A stretch of 64,000 bases of DNA. Origin: Maratus speciosus. Taxonomy: Eukaryota > Arthropoda > Arachnida > Araneae > Salticidae. Positions 21,214 through 31,710 of this stretch are shown piece by piece. Each line of letters opens with the position of its first letter. The first letter of the stretch is position 1. The stretch spans positions 285,086,083 to 285,150,082 of the forward strand of contig OZ010799.1 in NCBI GenBank assembly GCA_963932465.1. Direction: 5' to 3'. A model generated the notes under the pieces. It was given only the letters and a program-made list of their open reading frames with translations, ran no database searches and was not told the DNA's origin. Both the position numbers and the translations under genes were made by a program.

Positions 21214-22515
21214 GAACCCAATAAGCGACAGATATGACCCAAATAACCGAAATGATACACCTGAGCAAACTGTGATAAAACCAATCAATAAAATAATCAA
21301 AAAGTCAAAATAATCCAACCAAAGACCCTCTATCAGCAAAATCAACAAAATCACCGTCAATGCTCAAGTAGCTGATTACCGTCAGAATATGCTTTCAACA
21401 TATATAAGAGCCTCAACCGAGGTGGAAAAAGGAAAGACAATGAACACAATAAACAACAGGACAGCTCGACCCAAATACCAAACAAAAACTAGTCTACAGC
21501 CCGCCGGATAAATGGATCACCATCCGTCGGATAATAAGATCAATCACCATAACACTTCACAACACACCGGTTACCAAGTCAACCCAACTAAACGGCAAAA
21601 TCTCCCCCAGCACCCACAGAAAACACCAATCACACCTGACCAGCACAATTACAGCACCTCCCAAAATTAGCAACTGAACTCAACAAGTAACCATAGTAAC
21701 CAGGTCCAAACTAAAATACTGAAAGCGCCACTATTCCAGCAACTGAACGAAAAGAATTACTATGACAACCCAAATAAACAAAGCTAATAACTCATCTAAG
21801 ACAGGGTACTCTAAAACAGGGCAACAAAGTAACTATGACAACCATTATAAACATTAACTGAACTCAGCCAAGGCAGGGCGCTCCAGAAAATGACAAGCAA
21901 CAACCAATGACGTCAAACAAGCAGCAACCCGAAACACAAAAGCAACTCAAAATCACTGAACACAATACTCAAATGCACAACGCAAATCAAGTCACAAATA
22001 ATAAAAATTATCAGCAGCCCTGAAGCAAGAGAACTACTCAACACCACAACACAAAAACATGAGGACAATATGGCGATGCAAATATGAGCAACGCCCACCA
22101 AATTCAAAAATGAAAATACGTAAACTTCAATAACTTAAGAACTAAGCATCTAAAATGGAAAATAATTACAGAACTGGAAACTGGAAGTTAGTATCTATAA
22201 CATTTATTAAGATTAATTAAAATAAAATTAACCAAATAGTTAGTCATAAGAGAAATTAATAACTGAATGATAAAAATTTAGCGGCGTAACACCAATTACT
22301 GAGCAAAATTTATTTTTAAAGTCCTCTTAATAGGAAAATTCATTAAATATTCAAACAAAAATAACATGTAATGTAGAGATAGCAGTCAGGAATGTTGTTA
22401 GTTAAGAAATAAGAGACTCTGGATGAATAGATGCCTTTAAAAGTAACTTTTTGTCAGAGTTCACAAAAACACAACCTTCATGCACGACGACAGCAGGAAT
22501 TTTTTTTTTTTTTTT
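21214..22515 (-). other. Element 3 5' UTR with 5' A-run
   Basis: About 1.3 kb with no credible ORF, A-rich on the plus strand in most of its length. The outer end is T16 on the plus strand (22500-22515), which is A16 at the sense 5' end, directly against the target duplication. LINE 5' ends are normally not poly(A), so this is either part of the family's 5' sequence or an insertion artefact. Promoter elements are expected here but none is recognisable. Confidence 0.75.
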
Positions 22516-24009
22516 CCGACGGCGAGACCGACGAAGCGGTGGCGGTGGCGACGACAGTGCCGAATACAACGTCTATATTTCAGCTGACAACGGGGACGAC
22601 GAACGAGACCGACAGCGCCAACAGCGGTGGCGACGACGGAGACAATGACACTTCCGATCAGGGGCTGATGTAAGCGACGTTGGTGTACGAGGCGACGATG
22701 GGGCCGTCAAATCGCTTATTCACAGAAATGACAGAGCGGCCGATGGCGAGACCGACGTAGCGGTGTCGGTGGCGACGACGGTGCCGAATACAGCGTCTAT
22801 ATTTCAGCTGACAACGGGGACGACGAACGAGACCGACAACGCAAACGGAAGTGGCAACGACGGAGCCAATGACAGTTTCACAGAACTGACAGAGGGGCCG
22901 ACGGCGAGACCGACGTTGCGGTGGCGGTGGCGACGACGGTGCCGAATACAGCGTCTATACTTCAGCTGACAACGGGGGCGACGACCGAGACCGACAGCGC
23001 CAACGGCGGTGGCGACGACGGAGACAATGACACTTCCAATCAGGGGCTGATGTAGACGACGATGGTGTAGGAGGCAACAATGGGGCCGACAAATCGCCTT
23101 TTCACAGAAATGACATTGCGGCCGATGGCGAGACCGACGTAGCGGTGGCGGTGGCGACGACGGTGCCGAATACAGCGTCTATATTTCAGCTGACAACGGG
23201 GACGACGAACGAGACCGACAACGCAAACGGAGGTGGCGACGACGGAGCCAATGACAGTTTCACAGAACTGACAGAGGGGCCGACGGCGAGACCGACGTTG
23301 CGGTGGCGGTGGCGACGACGGTGCCGAATACAGCGTCTATACTTCAGCTGACAACGGGGGCGACGACCGAGACCGACAGCGCCAACGGCGGTGGCGACGA
23401 CGGAGACAATGACACTTCCGATCAGGGGCTGATGTAAGCGACGTTGGTGTAGGAGGTGACGATGGGGCCGACAAATCGCCTTTTCACAGAAATGACAGAG
23501 CGGCCGATGGAGAGACCGACGTAGCGGTGGCGGTGGCGACGACGGTGCCGAATACAGCGTCTATATTTCAGCTGACAACGGGGACGACGAACGAGACCGA
23601 CAACGCAAACGGAGGTGGCGACGACGGAGCCAATGACAGTTTCACAGAACTGACAGAGGGGCCGACGGCGAGACCGACGTTGCGGTGGCGGTGGCGAAGA
23701 CGGTGCCGAATACAGCGTCTATATTTCAGCTGACAACGGGGACGACGAACGAGACCGACAGCGCCAACGGCGGTGGCGACGACGGAGACAATGTTTCTTC
23801 CAATCAGGGGCTGATGTAGACGACGATGGTGTAGGAGGCAACAATGGAGCTGACAAATAGCCTTTTCACAGAAATTACAGAGCGGCCGATGGCGAGACCG
23901 ACGTAGCGGTGGCGGTGGCGACGACGGTGCCGAATACAGCGTCTATATTTCAGCTGACAACGGGGACGACGAACGAGACCGACAACGCAAACGGAGTTGG
24001 CGACGACGG
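22516..24009. repeat. Satellite block A4, second fragment
   Basis: Begins with the right duplication of element 3 (22516-22531) and runs as 158/224-bp subunits (382-bp step: 22763, 23145, 23527) to element 2. The last 14 bases (23996-24009, GTTGGCGACGACGG) are element 2's left target duplication. Confidence 0.95.
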
Positions 24010-24394
24010 TTGGTTGGTTGTTTGGAGTTTTATGGCACAAGGTCCCTTCAGGGACATGCTGCGCCAAGAAAAAAGTAAGGTGTAAAACATGGTTAAAATT
24101 TAAAAGTTACATTAAAAGACTGTATGAGATATATAAGTTATAAACAAAGTAAATTGAAGAAAGAAATGTGATGATACATGTAATAAAAATAATGTACAAT
24201 GAAAGTCACAATACACAAGGTTTAAAAATCCAAAATGTAATTAAAAGACAAAGCATATATTTAAATTAAAAATCTCTAAAAGCTCTAAGGTTATGAAAAG
24301 TTAAAATTAATCCAAAAATCAAAGCCTAACACAGTATAGTAATACTGCCTAAAAACAAAGTTATAATTCAAAATTTAAAAAACTCAATAAAAAA
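24010..24394 (-). other. Element 2 3' UTR with hairpin and AACC tail
   Basis: 385 bp, very AT-rich, no ORF. The hairpin GTCCC/GGGAC at 24042-24055 matches that of element 1 in stem and position but not in loop (TTCA against ATGA). The sense end is CAACCAACCAA joined to target CCG. Only about the outer 60 bp resemble element 1. Confidence 0.85.
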
Positions 24395-25873
24395 TCATGT
24401 AGGATTAAATTTTTCGAAAACAACATTTTCATCGTCATCAGAGTCATAACTGTAAGAGTCCATAGCCTCTTCTGCATAGTTCAGTAACTGTTTGGTATCC
24501 ACTACATTTGTGATTGCTGGGCTCAGGCATGATTTCTTGTCTTTTCTCTTCACAGTTTTCCACTGTGAAGAGACTTGCGTTGGAGGTTTCTTCCTTTCTT
24601 TTTGCGCACAAGGTTTTTCATTAGCTATCTGAGTTGGGTGAATTGGTTTCACCAATTTTCTTTTATCTGGAGCTGGCGTTTGTTTAGTCTTATGTTCGGT
24701 TGGTATTTTTGATTGAACTGATGATGTTCGGAGAGAATTAGGTTTCTTTAATGGTATTGGAGATGAAGCAGCCTTAGTTTCTATCTGATGATTAGATGAC
24801 TTTTTGGATCCAACTGGAGATTTCTGTGACTGAGTAAGTTGATATTCTATTGTAACTGGTTCTGAGGATGGTAGCCAACGTTCCAATAATGGGGTACCAT
24901 AGCATTTACTACCAAGAGAGATGTCCCGGGTTTTTTTAGGTGAAGTATTGGTTGAATGTGTCATAGATGTATTATTTGGTGGAAAAGAGCAGTCGGTCTG
25001 GGTACTGATGTGCCTTACGGATTTTGGTTGTTGTTTGAGTGTACTAGAGTAAGAAACCCCGATAGTCGGGGTTCTAGACTCAACAAGTTTACGAGCTTCG
25101 GGATAGGAAATTTTTTGAGTTATTTTAATAGCAATTATTTCTTTTTCACGGATCCAGTTAGGACAAGAACGGGAGTATGCTGGATGATCACCCTTACAAT
25201 TTATGCAGCGTTCGGATTTTTTACAAGATTTACCGTCGTGGCCTACTTCTGCACAACGAGGGCAGGTAACAGTACCACGACAAGTAGTGTTGGTATGACC
25301 ATATCGTTGACATTTGAAACAACGGAGAGGATTTGGAATATAAGGCTGGACAGGACAGCTTAGGTAGGCTGCTTTAATTCTAGTAGGTAAATTAGGACTA
25401 TTGAAAGTCAGAATGATGTGCTTTGTGGGAAGCACTTTCTCATTCCGACGAATTGTTATACGGCGTACATCGATGACATTTTGGTCTTTTAAATTTTCTA
25501 AAAGTTCTTCTTTTGTAGACAGTAAAAGGTCAGGTTCCGATATTACACCACGGCAAGTATTCAGAGTTTGATGCGCTGTAACAGACACATAGAAAGGTCC
25601 TATTGTATTAGCATTTGAAAGGAGCTGAGATTGGCTGGCTGAAGAGACCTCAACAAGCAAATCTCCAGAATGCAGTTTTTTAAGTGAACAGTTGTCACCA
25701 AATACAGAATGAAATGTTTTTGCAATAAGAAAAGGTGAAGTTCTCTTAAAAGAACTATCAGAGAGGCTATCAGTGCGTTTAATTACAAAAAAACGAGTGA
25801 ATGAAGAATTCGGTTCATTTTGCTGCTCTCCACATGGGAGAGAGTTAGAAGGAAATGAATTTTTTCCATCCAT
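24395..25873 (-). CDS. Element 2 ORF1, gag-like RNA-binding protein
   Basis: A 492-residue protein starting at ATG 25873 (MDGKNSFPSNSLPCGE), aligned with the element 1 start. The upstream open stretch to 25912 begins with GTG and is ignored. It has the same layout as element 1 ORF1: an N-terminal conserved region, then three CCHC knuckles (residues about 185-198, 204-217 and 223-237), then SYPEARKLVESR. A long Ser/Pro/Lys tail follows that does not align with element 1 and ends in an acidic DSYSYDSDDDENV stretch. I judge the central part to be roughly 60% identical to element 1 by eye. The intact frame despite the absence of ORF2 suggests the protein is used. Confidence 0.92.
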   Translation of the reverse strand: MDGKNSFPSNSLPCGEQQNEPNSSFTRFFVIKRTDSLSDSSFKRTSPFLIAKTFHSVFGDNCSLKKLHSGDLLVEVSSASQSQLLSNANTIGPFYVSVTAHQTLNTCRGVISEPDLLLSTKEELLENLKDQNVIDVRRITIRRNEKVLPTKHIILTFNSPNLPTRIKAAYLSCPVQPYIPNPLRCFKCQRYGHTNTTCRGTVTCPRCAEVGHDGKSCKKSERCINCKGDHPAYSRSCPNWIREKEIIAIKITQKISYPEARKLVESRTPTIGVSYSSTLKQQPKSVRHISTQTDCSFPPNNTSMTHSTNTSPKKTRDISLGSKCYGTPLLERWLPSSEPVTIEYQLTQSQKSPVGSKKSSNHQIETKAASSPIPLKKPNSLRTSSVQSKIPTEHKTKQTPAPDKRKLVKPIHPTQIANEKPCAQKERKKPPTQVSSQWKTVKRKDKKSCLSPAITNVVDTKQLLNYAEEAMDSYSYDSDDDENVVFEKFNPT

Positions 25874-26415
25874 GTTAGAAAAAAATAATGATTCAGACCC
25901 CGGCCGCACCACCCACTACCGAGCCCAACAAGGGGATGCACAATTGTGCACCAGTGCTAACCAGGGCCCATACGGTCACAAGACATTCCTATGCCAGTCT
26001 CCACCCTTAACAAGATGGCTAGTAAATGCTCGCTCACTTGATCCCCAGCCAGTGACAAGTCAGCTGACCAGCCGATTGATGCATACGGGACCAATATGCA
26101 CCTCCCGTCTACCTGAAGCAGAGGCCAAAGCAGTGTGTTGGTTTCCCTCAACTGCCAGGATCCCCCTTTCCAGGGACACGGGACGCCACGCACGGCAAAC
26201 ACGTGGGTGGTTTACAATTCTCCATGAGTCGATATACAGGATGATATCGACTCATGCAGAATTGCCCTCACCTCCTAAGAGGAAACCACAATGAGAGTGA
26301 AACAAAGAGGAAAGAAAGGCAAGAGAAAAAAGAGGAAAAGGAAAAGAGAAAGATCGCTCAGGAACCCGGGGTTGCGAAGCCCGTGAATACCTAAAGAAGG
26401 TATCCCCCTGGGGGG
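25874..26415 (-). promoter_or_regulatory. Element 2 5' UTR (putative internal promoter region)
   Basis: 542 bp, the same length as the 5' UTR of element 1 and about 96% identical to it. It keeps the terminal CCCCCCCAGGGGG and the ATACCT/AGGTAT stem. The similarity drops sharply after the first codons of ORF1. Its promoter role is inferred from related LINEs. Confidence 0.75.
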
Positions 26416-27149
26416 GTTGGCGACGACGGAGCCAATGACAGTTTCACAGAACTGACAGAGGGGCCGTCGGCGAGACCGACGTTACGGTGGCGGTGGCGAC
26501 GACGGTGCCGAATATAGCGTCTATATTTCAGCTGACAACGGGGACGACGAACGAGACCAACAACGCAAACGGAGTTGGCGACGACGGAGCCAATGACAGT
26601 TTCACAGAAATGACATTGCGGCCGATGGCGAGACCGACGTAGCGGTGGCGGTGGCGACGACGGTGCCGAATACAGCGTCTATATTTCAGCTGACAACGGG
26701 GACGACGAACGAGACCGACAACGCAAACGGAGGTGGCGACGACGGAGCCAATGACAGTTTCACAGAACTGACAGAGGGGCCGACGGCGAGACCGACGTTG
26801 CGGTGGCGGTGGCGACGACGGTGCCGAATACAGCGTCTATATTTCAGCTGACAACGGGGACGACGAACGAGACCGACAGCGCCAACAGCGGTGGCGACGA
26901 CGGAGACAATGACACTTCCGATAAGGGGCTGATGTAAGCGACGTTTGTGTAGGAGGCGACGATGGGGCCGACAAATCGCCTTTTCACAGATATGACAGAG
27001 CAGCCGATGGCGAGACCGACGTAGCGGTGGCGGTGGCGACGACGGTGCCGAATACAGCGTCTATATTTCAGCTGACAACGGGGACGACGAACGAGACCGA
27101 CAACGCAAACGGAGGTGGCGACGACGGAGCCAATGACAGTTTCACAGAA
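26416..27149. repeat. Satellite block A4, third fragment
   Basis: Starts with the right target duplication of element 2 and continues with subunits that match A5 and A6 closely (for example GCGAGACCGACGTTACGG, GAGACCAACAACGC and CAGAGCAGCCGATGG). A4, A5 and A6 are therefore neighbouring copies of one unit. Without insertions A4 is about 2,250 bp. Confidence 0.95.
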
Positions 27150-28314
27150 CTGTGGCAAATCGAATTAAAATATACCCTTCTTGCCTGCAAATAGTAATCA
27201 ATAAATATCAATAGAATCAATCAGTCGATATCAACAGTATGAAACAGTTGATATAGATAGTAGCAGTCAGTCGATATGAATATATCAGCCAGTCGATATC
27301 GATAATAACAATCAGTTGATATCAATAGTATCAATCAGTAGATATCAATAGTATCAATCAGTAGATATCAATAGTATCAATCAGTAGATATCAACAGTAT
27401 CAATCAGTCAACATCGATAGAATAAATCAATCAATATCGATAGTATCAATCAGTAGATATCAATAGTATCAATCAGTAGATATCAATAGTATAAATCAGT
27501 CGATATCAATAGTATCAATCAGTCGATATCAATAGTATCAATAAGTCGATATCAACAGTATCAATCAGTCAACATCGATAGAATAAATCAATCAATATCG
27601 ATAGTATCAATCAGTAGATATCAATAGTATCAATCAGTAGATATCAATAGTATAAATCAGTCGATATCAATAGTATCAATCAGTCGATATCAATAGTATC
27701 AATAAGTCGATATCAACAGTGTCAATCAGTCAATATCAGTGGCATCAATTAGTCAATATCAATAGTTAAAAATATGTCAGTATCAATAGTGTCAATCAGC
27801 AATATCAAAACACCAATCAGTTGATATCAACAGTATAACTTAAGGTGAAAAGATTTATGCAGTGGTATTGTCGATTTCAATCGGTCTACAACATAGATTT
27901 CCAACGGGGGCGGTATCACGCCCCAGGGGGCGCTGGAGCATTCCAGGGGGCGGTAGTGTGTCCAGAGAAAAATGGGTGGGGCGTTTAGACAGTTAATGGG
28001 GCGATTATATGGCGTATCTACTTATTTTGGAAATTAATATATTAAAAGTAGTTGACTCCTCGGCATTGCCCAAATCCGTGAAAAAAATCTTAACTATATC
28101 TTTAAATGAAAATTCATACATACGAACCTAGATCTGGGAAAAGGGGGGCAAATCGAATCTCTTTTACGAATGTCAAAAAATCATCAGGGAACACGATGAA
28201 ATGCTAAAAATGTCGGAGAACAAAACATTACATTTACATATTTGATGTTTTAAGGGATACATGATGTTTTAAGGGGCCATCTATGATAGAAGTGAGTAGA
28301 TGTTTGCAAAGATT
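27150..28314. repeat. Spacer B4+C4, expanded B
   Basis: B is 27150-27840 (691 bp), longer than the 530-bp form by 161 bp, exactly seven 23-bp units; the CAACATCGATAGAATAAATC variant block is present twice. C is 27841-28314 (474 bp) with the CTCF-like core intact at 27921-27936. Confidence 0.95.
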
Positions 28315-30706
28315 GGCCGACAAATCACCTTTTCACAGAAATGACAGAGCGGCCGACGGCGAGACCGACGAAGCGGTGGCGGTGGCGACGACAGTGCCGA
28401 ATACAACGTCTATATTTCAGCTGACAACGGGGACGACGAACGAGACCGACAGCGCCAACGGAAGTGGCGACGACGGAGCCAATGACATTTTCACAGAACT
28501 GACAGAGGGGCCGACGGCGAGACCGACGTTGCGGTGGCGGTGGCGACGACGGTGCCGAATACAGCGTCTATACTTCAGCTGACAACGGGGACGACGACCG
28601 AGACCGACAGCGCCAACGGCGGTGGCGACGACGGAGACAATGACACTTCCAATCAGGGGCTGATGTAGACGACGATGGGGCCGACAAATCGCCTATTCAA
28701 AGAAATGACAGAGCGGCCGATGGCGAGACCGACGTAGCGGTGGCGGTGGCGACGACGGTGCCGAATACAGCGTCTATATTTCAGCTGACAACGGGGACGA
28801 CGAACGAGACCGACAACGCAAACGGAAGTGGCGACGACGGAGCCAATGACAGTTTCACAGAACTGACAGAGGGGCCGACGGCGAGACCGACGTTGCGGTG
28901 GCGGTGGCGACGACGGTGCCGAGTACAGCGTCTATACTTCAGCTGACAACGGGGACGACGACCGAGACCGACAGCGCCAACGGCGGTGGCGACGACGGAG
29001 ACAATGACACTTCCAATCAGGGGCTGATGTAGACGACGATGGTGTAGGAGGCAACAATGGGGCCGACAAATCGCCTTTTCACAGAAATGACATTGCGGCC
29101 GATGGCGAGACCGACGTAGCGGTGGCGGTGGCGACGACGGTGCCGAATACAGCGTCTATATTTCAGCTGACAACGGGGACGACGAACGAGACCGACAACG
29201 CAAACGGAGGTGGCGACGACGGAGCCAATGACAGTTTCACAGAACTGACAGAGGGGCCGACGGCGAGACCGACGTTGCGCTTGCGGTGGCGACGACGGTG
29301 CCGAATACAGCGTCTATATTTCAGCTGACAACGGGGACGACGAACGTGACCGACAGCGCCAACAGCGGTGGCGACGACGGAGACAATGACACTTCCGATC
29401 AGGGGCAGATGTAAGCGACGTTGGTGTAGGAGGTGACGATGGGGCCGACAAATCGCCTTTTCACAGAAATGACAGAGCGGCCGATGGAGAGACCGACGTA
29501 GCGGTGGCGGTGGCGACGACGGTGCCGAATACAGCGTCTATATTTCAGCTGACAACGGGGACGACGAACGAGACCGACAACGCAAACGGAGGTGGCGACG
29601 ACGGAGCCAATGACAGTTTCACAGAACTGACAGAGGGGCCGACGGCGAGACCGACGTTGCGGTGGCGGTGGCGAAGACGGTGCCGAATACAGCGTCTATA
29701 TTTCAGCTGACAACGGGGACGACGAACGAGACCGACAGCGCCAACGGCGGTGGCGACGACGGAGACAATGTTTCTTCCAATCAGGGGCTGATGTAGACGA
29801 CGATGGTGTAGGAGGCAACAATGGAGCTGACAAATAGCCTTTTCACAGAAATTACAGAGCGGCCGATGGCGAGACCGACGTAGCGGTGGCGGTGGCGACG
29901 ACGGTGCCGAATACAGCGTCTATATTTCAGCTGACAACGGGGACGACGAACGAGACCGACAACGCAAACGGAGTTGGCGACGACGGAGCCAATGACAGTT
30001 TCACAGAACTGACAGAGGGGCCGTCGGCGAGACCGACGTTACGGTGGCGGTGGCGACGACGGTGCCGAATATAGCGTCTATATTTCAGCTGACAACGGGG
30101 ACGACGAACGAGACCAACAACGCAAACGGAGTTGGCGACGACGGAGCCAATGACAGTTTCACAGAAATGACATTGCGGCCGATGGCGAGACCGACGTAGC
30201 GGTGGCGGTGGCGACGACGGTGCCGAATACAGCGTCTATATTTCAGCTGACAACGGGGACGACGAACGAGACCGACAACGCAAACGGAGGTGGCGACGAC
30301 GGAGCCAATGACAGTTTCACAGAACTGACAGAGGGGCCGACGGCGAGACCGACGTTGCGGTGGCGGTGGCGACGACGGTGCCGAATACAGCGTCTATATT
30401 TCAGCTGACAACGGGGACGACGAACGAGACCGACAGCGCCAACAGCGGTGGCGACGACGGAGACAATGACACTTCCGATCAGGGGCTGATGTAAGCGACG
30501 TTTGTGTAGGAGGCGACGATGGGGCCGACAAATCCCCTTTTCACAGATATGACAGAGCAGCCGATGGCGAGACCGACGTAGCGGTGGCGGTGGCGACGAC
30601 GGTGCCGAATACAGCGTCTATATTTCAGCTGACAACGGGGACGACGAACGAGACCGACAACGCAAACGGAGGTGGCGACGACGGAGCCAATGACAGTTTC
30701 ACAGAA
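28315..30706. repeat. Satellite block A5
   Basis: 2,392 bp of 158/224-bp subunits (382-bp steps at 28740, 29122, 29504 and 29886, then a 316-bp step). Its first 224-bp subunit lacks 18 bp (GACGACGATGGGGCCG). A6 is a near-identical copy. It contains the empty site for element 2 at 29973-29986. Confidence 0.95.
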
Positions 30707-31710
30707 CTGTGGCAAATCGAATTAAAATATACCCTTCTTGCCTGCAAATGGTAATCAATAAATATCAATAGAATCAATCAGTCGATATCAACAGTATGAA
30801 ACAGTTGATATAGATAGTAGCAGTCAGTCGATATGAATATATCAGCCAGTCGATATCGATAATAACAATCAGTTGATATCAATAGTATCAATCAGTAGAT
30901 GTCAATAGTATCAATCAGTAGATATCAATAGTATCAATCAGTAGATATCAACAGTATCAATCAGTCAACATCGATAGAATAAATCAATCAATATCGATAG
31001 TATCAATCAGTAGATATCAATAGTATCAATCAGTAGATATCAATAGTATAAATCAGTCGATATCAATAGTATCAATCAGTCGATATCAATAGTATCAATA
31101 AGTCGATATCAACAGTGTCAATCAGTCAATATCAGTGGCATCAATTAGTCAATATCAATAGTTAAAAATATGTCAGTATCAATAGTGTCAATCAGCAATA
31201 TCAAAACACCAATCAGTTGATATCAACAGTATAACTTAAGGTGAAAAGATTTATGCAGTGGTATTGTCGATTTCAATCGGTCTACAACATAGATTTCCAA
31301 CGGGGGCGGTATCACGCCCCAGGGGGCGCTGGAGCATTCCAGGGGGCGGTAGTGTGTCCAGAGAAAAATGGGTGGGGCGTTTAGACAGTTAATGGGGCGA
31401 TTATATGGCGTATCTACTTATTTTGGAAATTAATATATTAAAAGTAGTTGACTCCTCGGCATTGCCCAAATCCGTGAAAAAAATCTTAACTATATCTTTA
31501 AATGAAAATTCATACATACGAACCTAGATCTGGGAAAAGGGGGGCAAATCGAATCTCTTTTACGAATGTCAAAAAATCATCAGGGAACACGATGAAATGC
31601 TAAAAATGTCGGAGAACAAAACATTACATTTACATATTTGATGTTTTAAGGGATACATGATGTTTTAAGGGGCCATCTATGATAGAAGTGAGTAGATGTT
31701 TGCAAAGATT
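30707..31710. repeat. Spacer B5+C5
   Basis: B is 30707-31236 (530 bp) and C is 31237-31710 (474 bp). The core is intact at 31317-31332. It differs from B6/C6 by a single base that I could find (GATGTC for GATATC near 30900). Confidence 0.95.

Larger units (their letters stand above)
15471..22515 (-). mobile_element. Element 3: R1/LOA-like non-LTR retrotransposon
   Basis: A 7,045-bp minus-strand LINE. In sense order it has a 5' UTR (22515-21214), ORF1 (21213-20023), ORF2 (from 20114, overlapping ORF1) with endonuclease, RT and RNase H, and a 979-bp 3' UTR. It is bounded by perfect 16-bp duplications CCGACGGCGAGACCGA at 15455-15470 and 22516-22531. The same site is uninterrupted at 47470-47485. 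The endonuclease start QINLN, the RT strings RPITLLPVLAKILERIL and GCPQGSCLGP, and an RNase H domain point to the R1/LOA/I assemblage. The exact clade is inferred. Oddities are an A16 run at the sense 5' end and a frameshift near 17685. Confidence 0.93.
24010..26415 (-). mobile_element. Element 2: gag-only (ORF2-less) LINE related to element 1
   Basis: A 2,406-bp minus-strand element: 5' UTR (26415-25874), ORF1 (25873-24395) and 3' UTR (24394-24010). No trace of endonuclease, RT or RNase H was found between ORF1 and the 3' end. It is not a truncation product, because it has a complete 5' UTR, a complete ORF1 and the shared 3' hairpin plus AACC tail. Perfect 14-bp duplications GTTGGCGACGACGG lie at 23996-24009 and 26416-26429 (13 bp if the terminal G belongs to the element). 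Empty homologous sites are at 29973-29986 and 33293-33306. It is best explained as a non-autonomous element mobilised by an RT from a relative of element 1. Confidence 0.92.

Noticed and set aside
21214..21360. N-terminal extension of element 3 ORF1 with a hydrophobic segment
   Set aside because: The open frame begins with TTG; the first ATG at 21213 gives a normal gag-like start.
21913..22107. 64-codon hydrophobic minus-strand ORF in the 5' UTR of element 3
   Set aside because: No domain, low-complexity AT-rich context, no second copy to compare. Probably chance.
25773..26294. 173-codon plus-strand ORF over the 5' UTR and ORF1 start of element 2
   Set aside because: Antisense to ORF1 and interrupted in element 1 (only 80 codons there).
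24010..26415. Element 2 as a 5'-truncated LINE copy
   Set aside because: It has the complete 5' UTR, ORF1 and 3' end. What is missing is internal (ORF2), so truncation does not explain it.
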